A DNA stretch of 6,734 nt. Origin: Planctomycetota bacterium (GTDB taxonomy: Bacteria > Planctomycetota > UBA1135 > JALUZX01). A program made the translations under genes and the position numbers. Within the stretch, counting starts at the first letter, position 1; every line of letters starts with the position of its first letter. The notes below the pieces were generated by a model. The model had not been told where the DNA came from and ran no database searches. It worked only from the letters and a program-made list of their open reading frames with translations. The DNA is taken from the NCBI GenBank assembly GCA_027011425.1, contig JALUZX010000647.1, positions 1 through 6,734 of the forward strand, written 5' to 3'. Shown here in pieces: positions 1-5,567 of this stretch.

Positions 1-1815
1 GACCTTGTCGCCGCCGCCGCCGCCGCCCTGGCCGGCAACGGGAGACGGAAGTTCTCCCGTCACGACGGTCATCTTCCCGTTCACAAGCCGGACGTCCCTT
101 CCATAGAAATTGTTGTCCGGATCCTTGTCCTTGAAGACCACGGCCCCCGGGTTCCCACCGAGGGGAGCGTTCTTCCCGAGGAGGGCGTCGGTGCCCTTGC
201 CGGGCCCGCCCCGGCCCCTTTCGATGGCTCCGGGGCCGGCAACGGTGGGATCCCCCAGGGTGGCCAGGCTTCCTCCGCCGCCTCCGGCGCCGGTGACAGG
301 TTCCGTGGAACCAAAACCGGTATGACCGCCCTTGCCACCGAGGCCGGCCGCGCCGCCCGGGCCGAACCCGTCCTCGCCCTTGGGGGAGGAGTCGGTCCGC
401 ACGGGGGAACCGCTTCCACCGGCCCCGCCGCCGCAAACGCCCTTCCCGCCGGGAACAGGGGTATCGGCGCCCTTGACCGTGTCCACGATGGTCCCGTTTC
501 CGCCGTTGGCGGAGATGGTGCCTTCCACAAGGACGCTTCCCGAGGCCAGGAAGACCAAGGGGTTGTGTCCTTCGCCGCGGACCGTGACGCCCGCAGGAAT
601 GACAATGTCATGGAACTGGAACACGCCCCCGGAAACGGTGAAAGGGATTCCCTGCTTGGGAACCACCTGGGTGAAGTCCGTGTTGAGGACCACGTCCTTC
701 TGGGGCTCGTAGTCGAAGAGCGTCAAGGTTCCCCCGAAATCGAAGGATGCCCGGAGCCGCCCGTCCTTCCATTCCGCGAGAGGTTCGGAGAAGGCCGCTT
801 CCAGGTCCATCCTGGACCGGTCCCGGAAATCCTCCACCAGGGCGTCGTACTGGAAGGTGGAGGCGCTCTTGGTCGGGAAAAATCCGAACACACGCTTGTA
901 GGCCGGGTCCGCCACGTTGGATTCCCCGGAGATGTCCTCGAAAGACGCCTCCACGATGACGTGGATCTCGGCGTTGCTTGGAAGCACCCCGATGGGAGTC
1001 ATGGCCACCTCGGCCCTCGTGGGAAGGTTGGCCACCAGCTTCAATTTTACCGGGATCCTCGTCATCCTCGGGGGATGGGCGTAGTTGGGATCCGGGTCAT
1101 AGTATTCCAGGTAGATCCGGTCGGTGTTGAAGTTGTTGGAAGCCGGGTTGATGGGCTGGTTGAAGACGAGCCGGATGGGATCGTTGGGGTGGAGGAAGAA
1201 GTTGAGACCCACCTTCACGGCGTTGCCGTCCGGGGAGAGGGCCACCTTGTTGGGCCCTCCCGGCTTGACGTCCATGAAGAGTTCCTGGGGGGTCGTCCCC
1301 TTGGGCGTGAAAAAGGTGAAGGAGGCCCCGGCCTGGAGATCCTGCCCGGTGAGGGAGCGGATGATGGGCGCCCCCCGCACGGCCCCTCCCGTGATCTCCA
1401 CGTCGTAGCGCCGGCCCGGCTTGAACCCGCCGTTGTCGTAGAAATTGTTCGTGGGGAACTTGGGGAGGAACTCCACGATCCGCCGGTTCACGGCGCCGTT
1501 CTCGACTTTGTACCGGAACTCGCCCACCACGGTCTCTCCCAGGGGAGTGCCTTTGCTGGGGTCGCGGGCGGTGAAAGAGAAGGAATTGAGGTTCACCGTG
1601 GTCAAGTCCACCGCCTGGGTGAACTCGATGGCGATGGGCTGGTTCAGGAAGACCGTCCCCTGGTTCTTGGGGACCGTGTCCACCACGTAGAAAGCCCCGC
1701 CGGAGCCCTTGAGCCCCACGCCGGAACTCGAGGACCCCCCACTGCACCCGAAGAACAAGGCCGCCCCCGCCGCGGCGAAGGCCCCCAGTCTCAACACTCT
1801 CAAGAAACTGCTCAT
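1..1815 (-). CDS. Putative secreted lipoprotein with two Big_5-like Ig domains and a Gly-rich beta-helix-like region (3' end beyond window)
   Basis: The frame is open for 605 codons from ATG at 1815 to the left edge with no stop, so the C-terminus is missing. Residues 1-24 form a signal peptide: a short basic start (R6, R9), an Ala/Leu/Gly core, then FFGC with C24 as the candidate lipidated cysteine. A Gly/Ser linker follows to about residue 40. Residues ~46-190 and ~186-300 each begin with a strand pattern typical of Big_5/SbsA-type Ig-like domains ('NQPIAIEFTQAVD' and 'DPIRLVFNQPIN'). Residues ~306-385 are an unassigned linker. Residues ~386-445 resemble entry into a right-handed beta-helix ('IPAGVTVRGEGHNPLVFLAS', then 'VEGTISANGGNG'). 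Residues ~446-605 are Gly-rich, with one cysteine, C461, and six consecutive Gly codons at the edge. The start is supported by GAGG nine bases upstream. It lies 73 bp after the preceding lipoprotein gene and is probably co-transcribed with it. The likely role is an envelope or surface structural protein. No catalytic motif is visible. The gene call is firm, the domain names are by pattern only, and the function is unknown. Confidence 0.9.
   Translation of the reverse strand, partial: MSSFLRVLRLGAFAAAGAALFFGCSGGSSSSGVGLKGSGGAFYVVDTVPKNQGTVFLNQPIAIEFTQAVDLTTVNLNSFSFTARDPSKGTPLGETVVGEFRYKVENGAVNRRIVEFLPKFPTNNFYDNGGFKPGRRYDVEITGGAVRGAPIIRSLTGQDLQAGASFTFFTPKGTTPQELFMDVKPGGPNKVALSPDGNAVKVGLNFFLHPNDPIRLVFNQPINPASNNFNTDRIYLEYYDPDPNYAHPPRMTRIPVKLKLVANLPTRAEVAMTPIGVLPSNAEIHVIVEASFEDISGESNVADPAYKRVFGFFPTKSASTFQYDALVEDFRDRSRMDLEAAFSEPLAEWKDGRLRASFDFGGTLTLFDYEPQKDVVLNTDFTQVVPKQGIPFTVSGGVFQFHDIVIPAGVTVRGEGHNPLVFLASGSVLVEGTISANGGNGTIVDTVKGADTPVPGGKGVCGGGAGGSGSPVRTDSSPKGEDGFGPGGAAGLGGKGGHTGFGSTEPVTGAGGGGGSLATLGDPTVAGPGAIERGRGGPGKGTDALLGKNAPLGGNPGAVVFKDKDPDNNFYGRDVRLVNGKMTVVTGELPSPVAGQGGGGGGDKV
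10..27 (-). repeat. (GGC)6 trinucleotide tract encoding six glycines
   Basis: Six perfect GGC codons on the coding strand give an uninterrupted hexaglycine inside the Gly-rich region of the partial lipoprotein gene. Any slippage would add or remove whole glycines without shifting the frame. A similar tract occurs in the Gly-rich part of the gene at the right edge. Confidence 0.85.
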
Positions 1816-1824
1816 ACCTGGCTT

Positions 1825-1830
1825 CCTCTC
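1825..1830 (-). promoter_or_regulatory. Ribosome binding site of the left-hand lipoprotein gene
   Basis: The coding strand reads GAGAGG, with GAGG ending nine bases before the ATG at 1815. This is a moderate match to the Shine-Dalgarno consensus. The spacing equals that of the larger lipoprotein gene upstream. It fixes the start at 1815, and the signal peptide begins immediately. Confidence 0.7.
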
Positions 1831-1835
1831 TGTCC

Positions 1836-1862
1836 GCCCCCGGCTCGTTCCGAGGCGGGGGC
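1836..1862 (-). other. Intergenic stem-loop between the two lipoprotein genes
   Basis: This is an inverted repeat in the 73-bp spacer. The outer arms are 7 bp (GCCCCCG with CGGGGGC), followed by one symmetrical C-C mismatch on the transcript. The inner arms are 4 bp (CTCG with CGAG) around a three-base GAA loop. It begins 27 bases after the stop codon of the upstream gene and ends six bases before the ribosome binding site of the next. No run of T follows it on the coding strand, so a simple intrinsic terminator is unlikely. It could stabilise the upstream message, act as a processing or attenuation element, or modulate translation of the next gene. The structure is seen directly; its role is inferred. 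Confidence 0.6.
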
Positions 1863-1888
1863 ATCGCTTGTCACCAAGGTTTTCCATA

Positions 1889-4800
1889 TCAACGATCGAA
1901 ACGATACACGATTCCCATGGAATCGAGCACCGGCACCACCGGAGGCTGCACTTGGACGTTGTTCTCGAAGACGAGCCTCCAGTTGAAGTAGTTTACCTTG
2001 GAGGGGTCCATTGGGTTCCCCTGAGTGTCCTTCAATTTTTTCGGGTCCAGGAGATCGTTGGGGGTCTCCAGGTAGTCCGAGGTGTTCTTGAAGTAGACCT
2101 CCGAGGACGTAAAGATGTGGGCCTCCCAGGCGGCCAAGGGGTTCAACATGTTCCCTGAAAGGTTCCCGTCGCCCTCGGCTTCGGCCGAACGGTACTGCGG
2201 GACGATCCGGGTGCCTTGGGGCAACTGAGGCAAGGGGGGTTCGAAGACCACGTCGAAGACCTGGGGCCGGGCTTGTGCCGGGAAGTGGCCCAACCTGGGA
2301 TCCTTGTAGATCCCTGCCTTGGGAGCGGCGTTGGGATCGTGGATCTTCACGAACCCGTAAGTGAGAACGGAAATCCTCTTCAGGAAGTCCACGCGAACCC
2401 AATAGACGGTGTTGTCTCCCGGGGGCGTGCTGGCCCCCGTGGAGGGAACGAACCCGCCCTGGGCCGTGGTCTGGCTGTCGGGGTCGATGTAGACAGGCTG
2501 GCCGCCCGGTTTCAATGGAGGATTGGGATACCCGGGAGGCCGGTACCCGCCGCCGGAATAGACCCGGAAATTGGGCCTGAGGTTGGACTGGATGGCCAGG
2601 GCGATCTGCCACCCGTTGGCGCCGTTGGACTTTCCGTTCACCAGGGGATCGTCGGGCCAGACGAAGAAGTCGGCCAACAGAGGAAGGGCGATGACGGGAA
2701 GGGAATTGGGTGTGCTCCCGCGGAAGTTCGGCCTCTTGACGGGGGGGTAACCCCGGGTGATGAAAGGCGAGAGCACAGGCTCCGTGCTGCCGCCGCCGAG
2801 CCTCATGTCCCGTTCGTCCCGGTAGGTAAGGTAAGGTTTCTTGAACTCCGGGAAGGGCAGGTAGCGCCACTTGTTGTGGGGTTCGAAGATTGCCAGGGAC
2901 TTCCGGATCTCCACCTTCTGACCCTCGAAGGCCGGAACGGGCTTGGATCCGTCCAGGTAGTTGTCCTTGAAGACCGTGTGCAACCCTGAATTGGGGTACT
3001 GGGGCAGGGAACTCCCCATGCCCACGCAAGGCGAAGGCCTGTATTCGGCATGGTGCACGTAGAGGGAGATCTTGTCGAAAACGTCGTAGAAGATCTGCCC
3101 GAAACGGAAGGGGGCCCACCACATCCCTTCCACGTCGAGGTCGTAGTCGAAGGGGTTGAGCCTGGAAAGCGAAAGGTCCACCTCCCTCCAGCAGGTCTGG
3201 AGCCTGCACCCCATGGGGTTCAAGGGGTTCTGGATGGGGCTCCCGTAGGCCACGCTGGCCGTGGGCGTATACTTGGTCCCGGGGGGACAGAACTTGAGGT
3301 CCGGCGCGGAAGGCTCGGGCACCTGGTTCAGGTTGTCCACGTAGGAGGAGAACCGGGTGGTGGGCCGGCCCATGATCCGCCCTCCCGGTAGGAGGACGCC
3401 CGCGCCGAACCAGTCCTTCACACCCGGATTCGGGTCCTCGTCGTCGGTGAGAAAGCGCCGGGCCACGTTGGCCACCCTGTTGGTCGGGGCGTCTGCCTGG
3501 ATGGTGAAATCCACGCGGAAGTAGGTCTGGGTCGAACCCTGGAGGTCCACCGGGTTCCCGCCCAGGTCTTTCACGCCGTTCTTGTCGGTAAGCATGTAGA
3601 GGTAGAACAAGTCGGGCGGATCGGGAGGATTCTGTCCCTTGCTCCGGTAGGAGCTGGGGTCCCAGGGCCCCTTCTTGGTTCCCTTGAGGCTCTTGATGTC
3701 GTGGTAGAACCCGAGGGGAGGCTGGGACCGGATCACCCGCTGGGCCCCGTCCTCGTCGTAGATCCTGGAGACGATGAGCCCCGCCGTCCCCTTCTGGGGG
3801 TCCAGGACCTTTTCCATCTTGTCGTCCACCGAAAGGATCAGGGTGTCGAAGGCCCTCAGGGTGGACATGTCCACGGGCTTGGTGAAGCGGACGATCACGC
3901 TGGCGAAAGGAGAAATATTGTCCGTCGGATACCTGGGATCTGGAGCCGGCGGGGAGAAGGTCAGGAAGTAGCGGGGGTCGTCCTTGGGAAAGACCTTCTC
4001 TTCCCCCGTCTTGGTCTTGACGACTTTCTGGGCCTCGAAGATGGAGACCTGGATCACGTCGGTGGGAAGGGGGTTCCCGTTCTTGCCCCGGTCGAGCCGG
4101 AACCCTTCGGCGTTGTCCACCTTGACCCGGTAGTAGACCTTGGGCTGGCCGTATTTGTCGAGGATGATCTTCCCGCTGGAATCACGGAAGACGATCTTCG
4201 CCGGGGGGGCAACCACATTGGCCCGGGCCACGATCCTACCGCGGATGACCTGCTTGAAGACGTCGAAAGGATCGATTTCGACGGGCGAATAGTAATCCTT
4301 GTCGCCGGCGGCGAGATACTTCTGGGTGTGCTTCATCGCATCCTGGTAGATCGTGAGGAAGTTCCCCTCGGGGGTCTTCTCCACGGCAAGGAGCTTGACA
4401 AGGCTCTCCCCGACGATGCGCGGAGGAACGGGGTCGTTGAGGAACCCGTTTGAGAGGGAAGGGTCTTTGTCCGCCTTGTTCCCGGAACGGAAATCCCTGA
4501 TGACCGCCTTGGCGCCGTAAGCGTCCAGTCCCACTAGAAGCGGGCTCTTCTCCCGCAATCCCTTGATCCGGATGGCTCCCTCCAGGGGAAGGGCGAGCCT
4601 GATGTTGGCACCCGTGGACCCCGGGCTGCTGGGGGGGAGCCCCGTAGCGTTGTTGGGAATCCCGAGATCCGGGCCTTCCTCACCGAGAATCACCGGATCC
4701 AGGACCAGGACGTTGCCCTTGTAGACCACCCGGATGGGGATGATCTTGAAGCTCCCCTTACCCCTGGTGGGATCGCCCTGGATCTCCAGGAGCTGAACGG

Positions 4801-5407
4801 CCCGGGTGTTCCTGAGCCCGATGGGACGGCCGTTCTTGCCCTGGACGGTGAAGAAATCCTGGCTTAGTCCGAGGGACTTGCTGAAGGTAAGCCGTATAGC
4901 CGCGTTCCTTGGAGCCACGTCGAATGGCTTCTTGGAGACATCCTGGCTGTAGTAGCTGGCGCCCAGGTCCTTCAAGTGATCGTCGAGCCTGTCGAAGGCC
5001 TTCAGGAACTTGGGGTTGGTGGGAACGCCGTTCACGAGCCGGGGATCGATCTGGATCACCAGTTTCTCCTGGCCCGTGGCGGGATCGGCCGAGGCGAACC
5101 GGTAGACCACCTCGGAGGGGAGTTTCCCTGCACGGACATCGTCCTTGATGTCCGTGCCGATCACCACGTCCTTCTCGACCAGGACCGTTTCCTCAACCAC
5201 CCGGGACCCGATCTTCCTCTTGGCCACCCCGTAGACGTCCACCAGGCGCCCCGATTCCACCGACAGGAGTTCAGCGTTCCCGAAGGCGACGGCCGTGCCT
5301 TTGGAACCGCCGCCGCTCCCGCCGCCGGAACAACTCCAGGCAAAGGCCCCCAACAGGGCCGCGAGGGCGATCCGGGTGAAAGGAAACCTCTTGGAGAAAT
5401 TCATCAT
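1889..5407 (-). CDS. Large putative secreted lipoprotein with Big_5-like Ig segments, complete (1172 aa)
   Basis: This is a complete gene with start ATG at 5407 and stop TGA at 1891-1889. The start is chosen because a consensus AGGAGGT lies nine bases upstream; a second in-frame ATG follows directly. Residues 1-26 form a signal peptide with K6, R7 and R12 and an Ala/Leu core. It ends AWSC, giving C26 as a possible lipid anchor, then a Gly/Ser linker. Residues ~162-330 start with an Ig-like strand pattern ('NAAIRLTFSK', 'DFFTVQG'). Residues ~495-635 contain a clearer Big_5-type segment ('VIVRFTKPVD', closing with 'VKDLGGNPVD' and 'YFRVDFTI'). From ~640 to 1172 I recognise no family. This part is rich in Pro, Tyr and Trp, has four cysteines (C707, C734, C739, C794) and a distinctive 'VEGMWWAPF' stretch near 760. 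It ends 'YFNWRLVFENNV...YRFDR'. No catalytic motif or membrane segment other than the signal is seen. Its neighbours are also large exported proteins, so an envelope or surface role is likely. The function is unknown. Confidence 0.95.
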   Translation of the reverse strand: MMNFSKRFPFTRIALAALLGAFAWSCSGGGSGGGSKGTAVAFGNAELLSVESGRLVDVYGVAKRKIGSRVVEETVLVEKDVVIGTDIKDDVRAGKLPSEVVYRFASADPATGQEKLVIQIDPRLVNGVPTNPKFLKAFDRLDDHLKDLGASYYSQDVSKKPFDVAPRNAAIRLTFSKSLGLSQDFFTVQGKNGRPIGLRNTRAVQLLEIQGDPTRGKGSFKIIPIRVVYKGNVLVLDPVILGEEGPDLGIPNNATGLPPSSPGSTGANIRLALPLEGAIRIKGLREKSPLLVGLDAYGAKAVIRDFRSGNKADKDPSLSNGFLNDPVPPRIVGESLVKLLAVEKTPEGNFLTIYQDAMKHTQKYLAAGDKDYYSPVEIDPFDVFKQVIRGRIVARANVVAPPAKIVFRDSSGKIILDKYGQPKVYYRVKVDNAEGFRLDRGKNGNPLPTDVIQVSIFEAQKVVKTKTGEEKVFPKDDPRYFLTFSPPAPDPRYPTDNISPFASVIVRFTKPVDMSTLRAFDTLILSVDDKMEKVLDPQKGTAGLIVSRIYDEDGAQRVIRSQPPLGFYHDIKSLKGTKKGPWDPSSYRSKGQNPPDPPDLFYLYMLTDKNGVKDLGGNPVDLQGSTQTYFRVDFTIQADAPTNRVANVARRFLTDDEDPNPGVKDWFGAGVLLPGGRIMGRPTTRFSSYVDNLNQVPEPSAPDLKFCPPGTKYTPTASVAYGSPIQNPLNPMGCRLQTCWREVDLSLSRLNPFDYDLDVEGMWWAPFRFGQIFYDVFDKISLYVHHAEYRPSPCVGMGSSLPQYPNSGLHTVFKDNYLDGSKPVPAFEGQKVEIRKSLAIFEPHNKWRYLPFPEFKKPYLTYRDERDMRLGGGSTEPVLSPFITRGYPPVKRPNFRGSTPNSLPVIALPLLADFFVWPDDPLVNGKSNGANGWQIALAIQSNLRPNFRVYSGGGYRPPGYPNPPLKPGGQPVYIDPDSQTTAQGGFVPSTGASTPPGDNTVYWVRVDFLKRISVLTYGFVKIHDPNAAPKAGIYKDPRLGHFPAQARPQVFDVVFEPPLPQLPQGTRIVPQYRSAEAEGDGNLSGNMLNPLAAWEAHIFTSSEVYFKNTSDYLETPNDLLDPKKLKDTQGNPMDPSKVNYFNWRLVFENNVQVQPPVVPVLDSMGIVYRFDR

Positions 5408-5415
5408 CTTCTTCC

Positions 5416-5422
5416 ACCTCCT
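5416..5422 (-). promoter_or_regulatory. Consensus Shine-Dalgarno site of the 1172-aa lipoprotein gene
   Basis: The coding strand reads AGGAGGT, a near-perfect anti-16S match. Nine bases separate AGGAGG from the ATG at 5407. Its 5' bases overlap the right arm of a short stem-loop at 5421-5434, so part of the site could be masked by local folding. Confidence 0.85.
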
Positions 5423-5434
5423 CCGAAACCGGAG
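5421..5434 (-). other. Short stem-loop abutting the Shine-Dalgarno site
   Basis: On the transcript, CTCCG pairs with CGGAG around a four-base GTTT loop (5-bp perfect stem). The right arm covers the first two bases of AGGAGGT. It may influence ribosome access, but a 5-bp stem in GC-rich DNA can arise by chance. Confidence 0.4.
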
Positions 5435-5481
5435 AAATCAGAGGACCCTCCCTTGGCGGAAAGGTCGGAAAAATCGTGGGG

Positions 5482-5499
5482 CCCCGTCCCTTCCCCCCC
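5482..5499 (-). promoter_or_regulatory. G-quadruplex-forming motif in the spacer upstream of the lipoprotein gene
   Basis: The coding strand reads G7, AA, G3, AC, G4. The G7 run can supply two G3 tracts, giving four tracts with loops of 1, 2 and 2 bases, which fits the usual G3+N1-7 rule. The G7 run is also the right arm of the hairpin at 5490-5512, so quadruplex and hairpin exclude each other. It lies about 75 bases 5' of the start codon of the 1172-aa gene. The motif is seen directly; regulatory function is inferred. Confidence 0.5.
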
Positions 5500-5512
5500 G
5501 CCGGGGGGGAAG
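5490..5512 (-). terminator. Perfect 10-bp C7/G7 stem-loop after the right-hand gene (terminator-like, no adjacent T-run)
   Basis: On the transcript, CTTCCCCCCC pairs perfectly with GGGGGGGAAG around a three-base GGC loop. It lies 55 bases beyond the stop codon of the right-hand gene and about 82 bases before the next start. A five-T run occurs at 5473-5469, sixteen bases past the stem, which is too far for a classical intrinsic terminator. It may be a weak or non-canonical terminator, a 3'-end protecting structure, or a leader element for the next gene. Confidence 0.45.
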
Positions 5513-5536
5513 TACGAGAAAACCGTCTCGAATCTC

Positions 5537-5553
5537 TTCTTGTGCCTCAAGAA
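5537..5553 (-). other. Small stem-loop just after the stop codon of the right-hand gene
   Basis: TTCTTG pairs with CAAGAA around a five-base AGGCA loop on the transcript, fourteen bases beyond the TGA. The stem is perfect over 6 bp but AU-rich at its base, with no T-run after it. It may be part of the 3' end structure of the message; chance is not excluded. Confidence 0.35.
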
Positions 5554-5567
5554 ACAAGACTCCTCAT

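Noticed and set aside
181..420. Gly-rich stretch as a collagen-like repeat
   Set aside because: Gly-X-Y periodicity is not kept for more than a few triplets. The pattern is irregular GG doublets, closer to loops of a Gly-rich beta-helix region.
322..1986. Long open frame of 554 codons on the plus strand
   Set aside because: Over most of its length it lies codon-for-codon opposite the left lipoprotein gene. In that register a stop needs a TTA, CTA or TCA codon in the real gene, and these are rare in GC-rich DNA. Its product is low complexity, shows no domain, and it runs across the gene boundary.
1812..3209. 465-codon minus-strand frame overlapping the large lipoprotein gene
   Set aside because: It overlaps the large gene in another frame. 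Its product is Arg/Pro/Gly-rich with no domain-like pattern, whereas the chosen frame has a signal peptide, Ig-like segments and a strong ribosome binding site.
5408..5567. Sigma-70-type promoter in the 160-bp spacer
   Set aside because: TTGTTT and TTGAGG can serve as loose -35 matches, but no acceptable -10 box lies at the right distance. Not strong enough to report as a feature.
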